From NCBI GenBank assembly GCA_005116945.1, contig SWDH01000031.1, positions 216,925 to 280,924 of the forward strand: 64,000 bases of DNA, given 5' to 3'. Made by a program: the position numbers and the translations under genes. The DNA comes from Nitrospira sp. GTDB lineage: Bacteria; Nitrospirota; Nitrospiria; Nitrospirales; Nitrospiraceae. Positions 42,931 to 52,313 of the stretch are shown piece after piece; positions within the stretch are counted from its first letter, which is position 1, and each line of letters opens with the position of its first letter. The notes below the pieces were generated by a model. It searched no databases. It worked only from the letters and a program-made list of their open reading frames with translations, and had not been told where the DNA came from.

Positions 42931-44144
42931 TGGCAGGCATGAAACGCTATCTTGATCGTCTGAGGCCCCTGTTTGCCAAGGGCGGCCGCTTTGAAAAGTA
43001 CTATCCCGTGTTCGAGATGGTCGATGTGTTTCTGTATTCCTCTCCGGAAACCACGCACACCGCGCCCCATGTGCGGGATGGAATCGATCTGAAACGATTG
43101 ATGGTGTACGTGGTGGTGGCGCTGATTCCCTGCATCCTGTGGAGCTGGTTCAACACCGGCTATCAGGCTAATCTGGCACTCGCAAAGATGGGGATGGCCA
43201 AGGCTGGCTGGCGTTATGATCTGCTGGCAGCGCTCAATATCGGTTTTGATGCCGGCAGTATTCTTGCCAATACGGTACATGGCTTCTTGTATTTTCTGCC
43301 GATCTATCTGACGACCTTGATGGTCGGCGGTGTCTGGGAAACGGTCTTTGCCACGGTGCGTCAGAAAGAGATCAATGAAGGATTTCTGGTCACCTCCATG
43401 CTCTTCACGCTGACGCTGCCACCCAATATGCCTCTCTGGATGGTCGCAATCGGGATTAGCTTCGGCGTGGTACTCGGCAAAGAGATCTTCGGCGGGACCG
43501 GCAAGAATTTTCTCAATCCAGCCCTGACCGGGCGGGCGTTCCTCTTTTTTGCCTATCCCGCCGAAATTTCCGGTGACCGGGTGTGGGTGGCGGTGGATGG
43601 CTATTCCGGCGCGACCGCGCTCAGCCTTGGTAAAGTGGGCGGCGTAGAGGAGATCATCCGCGGAGGCACGACCTGGTGGGATGCCTTTATCGGCCTGATG
43701 CCAGGCTCCCTGGGGGAAACCTCCACCCTCGCCTGCCTGCTCGGCGCGGCGTTCCTGATCTATACTAGGGTCGGTTCCTGGCGCATTATCGTCGGGGTCT
43801 TTCTGGGGATGGTCGGGGCCTCGCTCCTGTTCAATGTGGTCGGCAGCGACACCAATCCCATGGTGGCGATGCCCTGGTACTGGCACCTGGTTCTGGGCGG
43901 GTTTGCCTTCGCCATGGTCTACATGGCCACCGACCCGGTGTCAGCCGCGATGACGAGTACCGGGCGCTGGGTCTTCGGCATTCTGATCGGAGCCATGACC
44001 GTGCTGATCCGCGTGGCGAACCCGGCTTTTCCTGAAGGCGTGATGCTCACGATTTTGTTTGCCAATGTGTTCGCGCCCCTGATCGATTATGCGGTCGTCC
44101 AGCTGAACATCCGACGGAGGCTACGCCGCCATGTCCGCGCCTGA
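42930..44144 (+). CDS. nqrB: Na+-NQR subunit B (covalent FMN)
   Basis: Integral membrane subunit with about ten helices. The flavinylation motif DGYSGATALS is present, giving FMN attachment at Thr229 (S226-G227-A228-T229). A long conserved region from FVTGYQ-like to FGGTGKNFLNPALTGRAF appears as EIFGGTGKNFLNPALTG. The ATG overlaps the nqrA stop by one base. The 404-residue length is typical. ApbE in the same operon would attach the flavin. Confidence 0.96.
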   Translation: MAGMKRYLDRLRPLFAKGGRFEKYYPVFEMVDVFLYSSPETTHTAPHVRDGIDLKRLMVYVVVALIPCILWSWFNTGYQANLALAKMGMAKAGWRYDLLAALNIGFDAGSILANTVHGFLYFLPIYLTTLMVGGVWETVFATVRQKEINEGFLVTSMLFTLTLPPNMPLWMVAIGISFGVVLGKEIFGGTGKNFLNPALTGRAFLFFAYPAEISGDRVWVAVDGYSGATALSLGKVGGVEEIIRGGTTWWDAFIGLMPGSLGETSTLACLLGAAFLIYTRVGSWRIIVGVFLGMVGASLLFNVVGSDTNPMVAMPWYWHLVLGGFAFAMVYMATDPVSAAMTSTGRWVFGILIGAMTVLIRVANPAFPEGVMLTILFANVFAPLIDYAVVQLNIRRRLRRHVRA

Positions 44145-44940
44145 ACCCGAATCCGCCGTGTCCGCTGCGCCAGTCGAAAGTGCGAGCAGAACGCTGCTGG
44201 TGACCTTTGTCGTCTGTCTGGTATGCTCCGTTGTGGTCGCCGGAGCGGCGGTGCTCCTTCGACCGATTCAGGAATCGAATCAGAAGTCCGACCTCATACG
44301 GAATGTGATTGAGGTCTCCGGCCTCCTCAAGGAGGGACTGACGGAAGCACAAGCGCTGAAACGGATTGACGCGCGCATGATCGAACTGGCAACCGGTGAC
44401 GAGGTGAAGGGGGTCGATCCTGACACCTTTAATATCGTCAAGGCCGGAAAGGATCCCGCGATCTCCACCGAACTCACCCGCCGAGAGGATGTGGCAGGGA
44501 TCAGGCGCGAACCACGCTATCTGCCGGTCTATCGGATTGTCGGCGCCGACGGTGAGTTGAAGAAACTGATTCTGCCGGTGTACGGCTACGGGCTCTGGTC
44601 CACGATGTACGGGTTTCTCGCGTTTGAGAAGGATCTGCGAACGGTTCAGGGCCTCCGCTTCTATCAGCATGCCGAGACCCCGGGGCTCGGAGGAGAGATC
44701 GACAATCCCAAGTGGCGAGCACAATGGACGGGCAAAGTCCTCTTCGACGAGAACTGGAAGGTTCAGGTTGAAGTGACGAAGGCCGCGATTGACAGTTCTA
44801 CACCCGACGCTCAACACCAGGTTGACGCACTCGCCGGCGCCACCATCACCTCGCGAGGCGTGGAGAATTTGCTAAAATTCTGGCTGAGCGATAAAGGGTA
44901 CGGGCCATACCTTTCCCGTTTGCGTCACGAAAGGAGCTAA
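44131..44940 (+). CDS. nqrC: Na+-NQR subunit C (covalent FMN)
   Basis: One N-terminal membrane helix (about 20-40), then a periplasm-facing flavin domain. The attachment motif is [12 protein letters not shown], with FMN expected on Thr238; the first residue of the motif is Ala rather than the usual Ser, which still fits the looser family pattern. Other blocks: [19 protein letters not shown] and [13 protein letters not shown]. It overlaps nqrB by 14 bp, and the ATG lies inside nqrB. Confidence 0.95.
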   Translation: MSAPEPESAVSAAPVESASRTLLVTFVVCLVCSVVVAGAAVLLRPIQESNQKSDLIRNVIEVSGLLKEGLTEAQALKRIDARMIELATGDEVKGVDPDTFNIVKAGKDPAISTELTRREDVAGIRREPRYLPVYRIVGADGELKKLILPVYGYGLWSTMYGFLAFEKDLRTVQGLRFYQHAETPGLGGEIDNPKWRAQWTGKVLFDENWKVQVEVTKAAIDSSTPDAQHQVDALAGATITSRGVENLLKFWLSDKGYGPYLSRLRHERS

Positions 44941-44945
44941 CGATC

Positions 44946-45607
<662 letters not shown>

Positions 45608-45611
<4 letters not shown>

Positions 45612-46216
45612 TTGACCTGATCAATCTGTTTATCAAAGCGGTCTTCGTCGAGAATCTTGCGCTGACATTTTTCCTCGGCATGTGCACCTTTCTTGCCGTC
45701 TCGAAACAAATCGGCACGGCGCTCGGACTCGGCATCGCGGTGGTCGTCGTCCAAAGCCTGACCATCCCGATCAATAATCTGATCTACCAGTTTCTGATAC
45801 GTGATGGCGCGCTGGCATGGACGGGGCTCTCTGATATGAATCTGAGTTTCCTTGGGCTTATCACCTACATCAGCGTCATTGCGGCGGTCGTACAGGTGCT
45901 GGAAATGTTTCTCGACCGATATGTCCCCTCACTGTACAACTCACTGGGGATCTTTTTGCCGCTCATTACCGTCAACTGCGCCATTCTTGGAGGCTGTCTG
46001 TTTATGGTCGAACGTGACTATACCTTTAGCGAGAGCGTCACCTATGGTGTGGGCTCTGGTGTCGGGTGGGCGCTCGCGATCGTGGCGATGGCAGGGGTGC
46101 GTGAGAAGCTCAAGTATTCCGACATCCCCGATGGGTTGCAGGGACTGGGCGTCGCATTCATCACCGCGGGGTTGATGGCCCTGGGGTTCATGGCCTTTTC
46201 TGGAATTCAACTCTGA
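45608..46216 (+). CDS. nqrE: Na+-NQR subunit E
   Basis: Membrane subunit of 202 residues, paralogous to NqrD with inverted topology. Blocks [19 protein letters not shown] and [20 protein letters not shown] hold the conserved cysteines for the Fe centre shared with NqrD. Start ATG overlaps the stop of nqrD (ATGA). Confidence 0.96.
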
Positions 46217-46235
46217 ACCTGATGAGAGGCCGCGT

Positions 46236-47456
46236 ATGATCGAGATCATACTGGGAGTCGGCGTGTTCACCGGGTTCGTCCTCATTCTCGTCGTCTTCAT
46301 TCTGAGTGCGCGATCGAAACTGGTGGCCAGTGGCAATGTCACGATCACCATCAACGACAAGAAATCTATCGAAACTCCGATTGGAGGCAAGCTACTCGGT
46401 GTCCTTGGCGACGCCAAGATTTTTCTTAGTTCTGCCTGCGGTGGCGGCGGTACGTGTGGCGTGTGCCGGGTAAAGGTCTTCGAAGGGGGCGGGGCCATTC
46501 TGCCGACTGAAACCTCGCATATCACCAAGCGTGAAGCGCGTGAGGGCTACCGTCTTTCCTGTCAGGTGGCGGTCAAGCAGAACATGAAGATCGTGATTCC
46601 CGATGAGGTGTTCGGGGTCAAGAAATGGGAATGTACCGTCCGCTCCAACCACAATGTGGCGACCTTCATCAAGGAACTGGTCCTCGATCTTCCCCAGGAT
46701 GAACATGTCGATTTCCGCGCCGGAGGGTACATCCAGATTTTCTGTCCCCCGTATGAGCACTCGTTTAAGAATTTTGACATCGAAGAGAGGTTTCGCAGCG
46801 ACTGGGACCGGCTGAACCTCTGGGAACTTGTGTCCAAGGTTAATGAGCCCCTCGAGCGCGCCTACTCCATGGCCAACTACCCTGAGGAGCGTGGCATCAT
46901 TGTGCTCAATATTCGCATTGCCACGCCCCCACCACGCACGCAGAATATACCTCCGGGGAAAATGTCATCCTACCTGTTCGGGCTCAAACCGGGCGACAAG
47001 GTCACCATCTCCGGACCGTTCGGCGACTTCTTTGCGCGTGACACTAGAAACGAGATGGTGTTTATCGGCGGTGGTGCAGGGATGGCGCCCATGCGTTCGC
47101 ATATTTTCGATCAGCTGAGTCGCCTCAAGACCACACGCAAGATGTCTTTCTGGTACGGGGCTCGATCGAAGCGCGAGATGTTCTATGTGGACGACTTCAA
47201 CAAGCTGGCCGCATCGCACGACAAATTCGAGTGGCACGTCGCCCTGTCCGACCCGCTCCCAGATGACGCGTGGAGTGGCTATACAGGCTTCATCCATAGC
47301 GTGCTGTATAATGAGTATCTGAAGAGTCATCCGACGCCTGAGGACTGTGAGTACTATCTCTGCGGACCGCCGATGATGAATGCCGCCGTGATCAAGATGC
47401 TGGTGGATCTGGGTGTCGAACGGGAAAACATCATGCTCGACGACTTCGGAGGATGA
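46236..47456 (+). CDS. nqrF: Na+-NQR subunit F (2Fe-2S and FAD, NADH entry)
   Basis: Entry site for NADH electrons. An N-terminal membrane helix (about 3-25) precedes a ferredoxin-type domain with cysteines C68, C74 and C77 ([12 protein letters not shown]) and C109 (LSCQVAV). A ferredoxin-reductase module follows with the FAD motif RAYSMANYP, the flavin phosphate-binding FGDFFARD and the NADH-binding [14 protein letters not shown] and [11 protein letters not shown]. Length 406 is normal. Confidence 0.96.
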   Translation: MIEIILGVGVFTGFVLILVVFILSARSKLVASGNVTITINDKKSIETPIGGKLLGVLGDAKIFLSSACGGGGTCGVCRVKVFEGGGAILPTETSHITKREAREGYRLSCQVAVKQNMKIVIPDEVFGVKKWECTVRSNHNVATFIKELVLDLPQDEHVDFRAGGYIQIFCPPYEHSFKNFDIEERFRSDWDRLNLWELVSKVNEPLERAYSMANYPEERGIIVLNIRIATPPPRTQNIPPGKMSSYLFGLKPGDKVTISGPFGDFFARDTRNEMVFIGGGAGMAPMRSHIFDQLSRLKTTRKMSFWYGARSKREMFYVDDFNKLAASHDKFEWHVALSDPLPDDAWSGYTGFIHSVLYNEYLKSHPTPEDCEYYLCGPPMMNAAVIKMLVDLGVERENIMLDDFGG

Positions 47457-47462
47457 CCGTCC

Positions 47463-48518
47463 ATGCAGCCCTCCATTCTGCGCCCTCGTGCGTTGATTGC
47501 CTTGATCGTGCTGCTGGCTGCCGGTGTTGGCTTCAGCCTGCTGCGTCCTGAGCCGCCTGCCGCAGAGCTGCACATGAGTGGTCGCACCATGGGCACCACC
47601 TATAGTGTGAAATACCGTCCCGCCCAGGACGCTCCGTCGCTGAAGGCTATGCAGATAGAAGTTGACGCATTGCTGGCCGAGATCAATCACACCATGTCCA
47701 CCTACGACCCGGAGTCGGAACTGTCGCGCTTTAACCGTCTGCACACCACGGACTGGGTTTCCGCATCCGCTTCGATGCGTGCCGTGGTCAAAGCAGCGCT
47801 CGAGATCGGAGCCCAGAGCGAAGGCGCATTCGACATCACGGTTGGTCCCCTAGTCAATCTGTGGGGCTTCGGTCCCGAGGTTCATCCAGACCGCATCCCG
47901 CTTGAAACCGACATCGCCGCTGCACGCGCGCGCAGCGGTCTCGATAAAGTCACACTGCGTGAGACTCAACCGGCGATACGCAAGCACCGCCCTGATGTAT
48001 TCCTGGATCTTTCCGGGATAGCCAAGGGGTACGGTGTGGACCAGGTTGCTGAACTCATGACCGCGCACGGCATTAAACATTATATGGTTGAGATCGGTGG
48101 CGAGGTGCGGGTACGCGGCTTTAAGGAGAAAGATACACCCTGGCGGATCGCGATTGAGAAACCGTTGCCGGGCGAACGCTCGGTGCAAACGATGCTGGCG
48201 CTCAGCGACATCGCACTCGCCACATCGGGCAATTATCGCAACTTTTTCGAAATCGCCGGGCGACGCTATTCCCATACCATCGATCCGGCAACCGGATGGC
48301 CGGTCGATAATCATCTGGTCTCGGTGACGGTGCTGGCGGATACCAGCATGCGCGCCGATGCCTGGGCTACCGCGTTTCAGGTGTTGGGGCCTGACCGTGG
48401 CATGGCCATCGCCGAACGGCTCAGTCTTCCCGTCCTCTTCATCATCGAACGTGATGGAACATTCGAGGAGCGCGTCTGCTGCGCCTTCCAACGTTACCGT
48501 CAACAGGAGATGTCATGA
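47463..48518 (+). CDS. apbE: FAD:protein FMN transferase (ApbE)
   Basis: Attaches FMN to the threonine of NqrB and NqrC. N-terminal hydrophobic segment (ALIALIVLLAAGVGFSLL) implies membrane anchoring or export. Conserved features: GRTMGTTYSVKYR, NHTMSTYDPESELSRFN, AFDITVGPLVNLWGFGP, DLSGIAKGYGVDQV and the late SHTIDPATGWPVDNH. The 351-residue length is normal. Position directly after nqrF fits the usual operon order. Confidence 0.95.
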   Translation: MQPSILRPRALIALIVLLAAGVGFSLLRPEPPAAELHMSGRTMGTTYSVKYRPAQDAPSLKAMQIEVDALLAEINHTMSTYDPESELSRFNRLHTTDWVSASASMRAVVKAALEIGAQSEGAFDITVGPLVNLWGFGPEVHPDRIPLETDIAAARARSGLDKVTLRETQPAIRKHRPDVFLDLSGIAKGYGVDQVAELMTAHGIKHYMVEIGGEVRVRGFKEKDTPWRIAIEKPLPGERSVQTMLALSDIALATSGNYRNFFEIAGRRYSHTIDPATGWPVDNHLVSVTVLADTSMRADAWATAFQVLGPDRGMAIAERLSLPVLFIIERDGTFEERVCCAFQRYRQQEMS

Positions 48519-48715
48519 CAATTTTCCTGGTGACCTTTGTCGTCATCGGTATTGCCATACTGGCTATGGCGGTGGGTGTACTGGTTGGCCGCCGTCCGAT
48601 CGGCGGCAGTTGTGGCGGTCTTGAACGCCTTGGGCTGGAGTGCGATGCCGGCTGCGACAAGCCCTGCCCGGAACGTCTTGCCCGTCTGCAGCCTCCGAGG
48701 AAAGAACTGCTGTAA
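48515..48715 (+). CDS. nqrM: NqrM, Na+-NQR maturation factor
   Basis: A 66-residue membrane protein needed for iron insertion into the NqrD/NqrE centre. One helix (about 3-24) then a four-cysteine tail: GGSCGGLERLGLECDAGCDKPCPE. Start ATG overlaps the stop of apbE. It completes the nqrABCDEF-apbE-nqrM operon. A GAGGGC...GCCCTC hairpin lies at about 48717-48740 after the gene but has no T tract. Confidence 0.92.
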   Translation: MTIFLVTFVVIGIAILAMAVGVLVGRRPIGGSCGGLERLGLECDAGCDKPCPERLARLQPPRKELL

Positions 48716-48833
48716 GAGGGCCTCGACAACCACGCCCTCGGTGAATTTATGCACTGGCTGCTTGAATCCGCGAGATATAGTAGGATGTACTGATCTTCTT
48801 TAATTGCTCGCCACTGGCTTGAAAGAGGCCGTT

Positions 48834-49265
48834 ATGCCTAACACAATCTTGGTTCCGTTCGACGGCTCGGAGAGCGCGATGCGCGCACTACATCTTGCTG
48901 TTGGGCGCGCACGTGAAAAACCACAAGGTCGCGTGCATCTCGTGACTGTGCATCCCCCGCTACGCGTTTACGGAGAAATCCAGGTCTACGTGGGCGACAA
49001 GAAAGCCGCGGAAATGGCAGCGCAGCATAATCGCGAGCTTCTCGAACCGGCGGAGCAAGTGCTGCGCTCGTCGGGCGTAGCGTTCGCGAGCAGTACGGAG
49101 GAAGGCGATGCCGCCGAAAAGATTGTGGAGTGCGCCAAAGCAGTTGGGGCCGGCGAAATTGTCATGGGGTCGCGCGGACTCGGGCCTATTGCCGGGCTCG
49201 TGATGGGCTCGGTCACCACCAAGGTCGTCCATCTGACCCAGATCCCCGTCACGCTGGTCAAATGA
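48834..49265 (+). CDS. Universal stress protein (UspA family)
   Basis: A 143-residue single Usp domain. Opens TILVPFDGSESAMRALHLAV; the ATP-binding motif G-2x-G-9x-G-S/T is kept in MGSRGLGPIAGLVMGSVTTK. ATG at 48834 has an AAGAGG sequence upstream. It sits between the nqr operon and the sodium antiporter, suggesting a stress role, but the link is only positional. Confidence 0.9.
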   Translation: MPNTILVPFDGSESAMRALHLAVGRAREKPQGRVHLVTVHPPLRVYGEIQVYVGDKKAAEMAAQHNRELLEPAEQVLRSSGVAFASSTEEGDAAEKIVECAKAVGAGEIVMGSRGLGPIAGLVMGSVTTKVVHLTQIPVTLVK

Positions 49266-49778
49266 CTCGGGTTTCGACGCAACATTTCAAGCCAATCGCG
49301 CTCATTGAACGGATAACCGGGTGATGGTGATGTCCCCCTTGCATCGTCAGTGAAACGCAGGCCAGAAATCTCACCGAGTTGTCTTCGACGCATGCTCCGT
49401 GGAAAGTTTGCCTTGATTTTCACTCATCTGCCTGTGTAGCTTCTGGTTTCGTTTGGATGTTGGGTGTATCTGGATCGTCCGGTTGTCACTTCGAACCACG
49501 ACCTCTGGATCTCTCATTCGGCGGGACACTGACGATCCCCGTCCGACAATTCAAGATCCACCGTAAAACGAACAATCGTTCTCTCAGCTAACGATTGGGG
49601 GATTGGGGGATTGGGGCAAAGTTGGGGATGGGACCCCCCGCCATTCCATGCCCCCAGAAATTCAACAAACTTCCCGTTGACAGTCGCCTGATCGGGCGCG
49701 TGCACGACGACCGCTTTGCGATGGTAGCGGGCTCGCTCCTTCGCATCGATATGATCAACGTGAAGCAGGGGGAGCGTA
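49266..49778. other. Intergenic stretch before nhaD
   Basis: About 510 bp with no supported gene on either strand. The minus-strand frame at 49514-49948 contains VDHIDAKERARYHRKAVVV, which could be a remnant of a mobile-element or other gene, but it overlaps the nhaD start and has no family match known to me. GGGGGAG at about 49770 serves the nhaD start. Confidence 0.4.
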
Positions 49779-51167
49779 TTGCGCCTTGAAGAACAGAAGA
49801 TCCCGTCGTCGCGCGCGGGCATAGGTCCGCGGCTGAGCATCGCCGGAGCCGCGTTCGCGTTATGGCTCGCCCCCTCGTTTGCTATCGCGGCGACCGACCC
49901 ACCCACCGCTTTTGGTATCCCGTTCGATTTCATCTTGTTCGCGCTCACGCTGCTCGGGGTGGCGCTGTTCCACCATCACACGCTGCAGGTGGCACTCACT
50001 GGACTCGGAACAATCGCGTTGTACAAATTGGCGTTCACCGGGTTCAAGACCGGCGATGGCCTGCCGGGCTTGGTCAGCCACCTGGGCCATGAGTGGGTCA
50101 TTCTTTCCAATCTGCTGTGCCTGTTGCTGGGCTTTGCGTTGCTGTCCAAGCATTTCGAGGACAGCCATGTTCCCGCGGTGCTGCCGAAGTACTTGCCGGG
50201 ACAAGCGAAGGGTGCGTTCGCGCTGCTTGCGATGGTGTTCGTGCTGTCCTCGTTTCTCGACAACATCGCCGCGGCGATGATTGGGGGCGCCATGGCGCAC
50301 ACCGTCTTTCGCGGCAAGGTCCACATCGGTTACCTCGTCGCGATCGTCGCCGCCTCCAATGCGGGCGGTTCGGGCAGCGTGGTGGGCGACACAACGACCA
50401 CGATGATGTGGATCGACGGCGTGAGCCCGGTTGCCGTACTCAACGCGTATGTCGCCGCGGTGGTCGCACTGGTCCTGTTCGGTATCCCGGCCGCGTTGCA
50501 GCAGAACAAGTATTCGCCGTTGATGGCCTATGAGCCCGGTGGCACACATGTGGACTGGGGCCGCGTCGGTATTGTGGGGTTCATTTTGGTGGCAGCGATT
50601 TCCACTAACGTGTACATCAACTTGATACACCCCGAGATTGCTGATCGTTTCCCCTTCATCGGCGTAGCCGTGGCACTCGCGACCCTGGTCTCGGCGCCGT
50701 TACGCAAGCCGGATTGGAGTCTGTTACCCGGCGCGACCAAAGGGACGATTTTTCTGCTCGCACTGGTCACCTGCGCCTCGATGATGCCGGTGGAAAAATT
50801 GCCGGTCGCCTCCTGGCAATCGGCCATGGGACTCGGTTTCATCTCCGCGGTGTTCGACAACATCCCGCTCACCGCGCTCGGGCTGAAACAAGGCGGCTAT
50901 GACTGGGGCATGCTCGCCTACGCGGTGGGGTTCGGCGGCTCGATGATCTGGTTCGGCTCGTCGGCCGGCGTGGCCTTGTCCAACATGTATCCGGATGCGA
51001 AGAACGTCGGTCGCTGGGTGTATCACGGCTGGCATGTTGCGGTGGCGTATGTCATCAGCTTCTTGGTGCTGCTCGCGGTCATGGGCTGGCACCCCACTCC
51101 CAAACGCGGCGATCCGCCGGTCACAACGTCTTTTGTTACACAATCAGCCGAGGCGACGGCGCGCTAG
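49779..51167 (+). CDS. nhaD: NhaD-type Na+/H+ antiporter
   Basis: A 462-residue membrane protein with about 12 hydrophobic segments, in the ion-transporter (ArsB/NhaD) superfamily. Characteristic: SSFLDNIAAAMIGGAMAH, NAGGSGSVVGDTTTTMMW and SAVFDNIPLTALGLKQGGY, containing the D-N and D-T-T-T positions of this family. A long N-terminal hydrophobic stretch could be a signal or first helix. Start is TTG at 49779, supported by GGGGGAG 4-5 bp upstream; no in-frame ATG lies near. With Na+-NQR upstream, it suits export of sodium against protons. Confidence 0.9.
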   Translation: MRLEEQKIPSSRAGIGPRLSIAGAAFALWLAPSFAIAATDPPTAFGIPFDFILFALTLLGVALFHHHTLQVALTGLGTIALYKLAFTGFKTGDGLPGLVSHLGHEWVILSNLLCLLLGFALLSKHFEDSHVPAVLPKYLPGQAKGAFALLAMVFVLSSFLDNIAAAMIGGAMAHTVFRGKVHIGYLVAIVAASNAGGSGSVVGDTTTTMMWIDGVSPVAVLNAYVAAVVALVLFGIPAALQQNKYSPLMAYEPGGTHVDWGRVGIVGFILVAAISTNVYINLIHPEIADRFPFIGVAVALATLVSAPLRKPDWSLLPGATKGTIFLLALVTCASMMPVEKLPVASWQSAMGLGFISAVFDNIPLTALGLKQGGYDWGMLAYAVGFGGSMIWFGSSAGVALSNMYPDAKNVGRWVYHGWHVAVAYVISFLVLLAVMGWHPTPKRGDPPVTTSFVTQSAEATAR

Positions 51168-51227
51168 AACCTCTCTCCTTCGTTCTCGAAGGGAAATGCA
51201 TAGAACCGAAGCAGTGTCGGTGTCGCG

Positions 51228-51356
51228 CTGACGGGGCAGGCGAAAGGGAAATATACGTTTTTTAGTCATCTCAAATGGACTCCGGCTATTGCGCTGGGTT
51301 ATGCCGCAAGTATCGCCGTTCATTTCGCATTGAACGGCGCCCTCTTTCATCCTTAG
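51228..51356 (+). pseudogene. 3' remnant of a membrane-protein gene
   Basis: An open frame between stops reads QAKGKYTFFSHLKWTPAI and ALGYAASIAVHFALNGALF, ending at TAG 51354-51356. It looks like the last helix of a transporter and has no start codon in the frame. It lies directly after nhaD and could be the severed 3' end of a related antiporter. The rest of 51168-51705 holds no supported gene. Confidence 0.45.
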
Positions 51357-51705
51357 GGGCCCGCGTTTTTCATTCAGACTTCCTGCGATCGCGCTGTCCC
51401 CTGTGAGAGGCGGGCGGTTGCGCGGGGATAGATCATCTCTGACGCGCACGGTCTCCTGCTGCAGCTATTTTCCCCAACACAACCTGTCCGACTGCCCCTA
51501 TATGCCTCAGCGGGATCGGTGGCTTGCTGAGGGCTCGATGAGGATGAAGGGACAATGTCTTGCGAAGGCGAAGTTCAGGTCCTGCGAACCTATTGGCATT
51601 GGGTCTGCATGTTTCATATCGAGGCAGCGATGTATCGAGAATTGCCTTGTCGGCGAACGGTCGATTCTGCAAACTGATCAGCCATGGCACGAGGAGAAAT
51701 CTCAC

Positions 51706-52269
51706 ATGAGTACAAGGAAAGACAAACGATACGACATATCGTACAAGAAGAAGGAGAATCCCAAGCAAGATCCCTATGCGATGCTCAAGGCCCCGAAAGG
51801 GCCGGCAATCTGCCGGAAATGTCTGGCTATTTATGCGGACAAGCGATGGCATTTCGATAAGGTCGAGGCTCCCAAGCTGGCAGCGTCTCCTCGCACGAAG
51901 AAGCTGGTCTGTTCAGCCTGCCAGAAAATCCGCGACGATTATCCCGAGGGCATCGTCACCCTGATATGGTCGGATTTGAGGGAGCATGATTCTGAGATCA
52001 GGGGATTGATCGCCAATGTGGAAGCGCGCGCCGCATCGGCCAATCCCCTCGATCGGGTAATGAAGATCGTCCGGCGCAGGAAAGAGTTAGAAATACAGAC
52101 GACCAACGACCGACTGGCACAGCGCATTGGCCGTGCGCTGGTGCGGTCGTACAAAGGGAAGGCTGTCTATAACTGGGCTCATCGCGATATGATGGTCCGG
52201 GTGAGATGGCAGGGGCCAGAAGGCAAGAGGGGCGAACTCAAAAAGAGGGAGAAGGTCCTGGCAGGGTGA
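51706..52269 (+). CDS. BCAM0308-family protein (zinc-ribbon-like)
   Basis: A 187-residue basic protein. ATG at 51706 is preceded by GAGGAG at 10 bp; a much longer in-frame leader is not used. Two Cys pairs (ICRKCLAIY and LVCSACQKIRDDYP) form a probable zinc ribbon. The middle ANVEARAASANPLDRVMKI and the end YNWAHRDMMVRVRW are typical of the BCAM0308 family, whose function is unknown to me; nucleic-acid binding is plausible. It precedes the Ca2+-ATPase by 45 bp and may share its transcript. Confidence 0.8.
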   Translation: MSTRKDKRYDISYKKKENPKQDPYAMLKAPKGPAICRKCLAIYADKRWHFDKVEAPKLAASPRTKKLVCSACQKIRDDYPEGIVTLIWSDLREHDSEIRGLIANVEARAASANPLDRVMKIVRRRKELEIQTTNDRLAQRIGRALVRSYKGKAVYNWAHRDMMVRVRWQGPEGKRGELKKREKVLAG

Positions 52270-52313
52270 GTCTCTCACGGGCTTCCCCGTGGTGGTTAAG
52301 CAGATCCGCAACA

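Noticed and set aside
49514-49948. Minus-strand frame overlapping the nhaD start as a mobile-element gene
   Set aside because: Only a short segment looks protein-like. There are no transposase motifs, and the overlap with nhaD argues against it.
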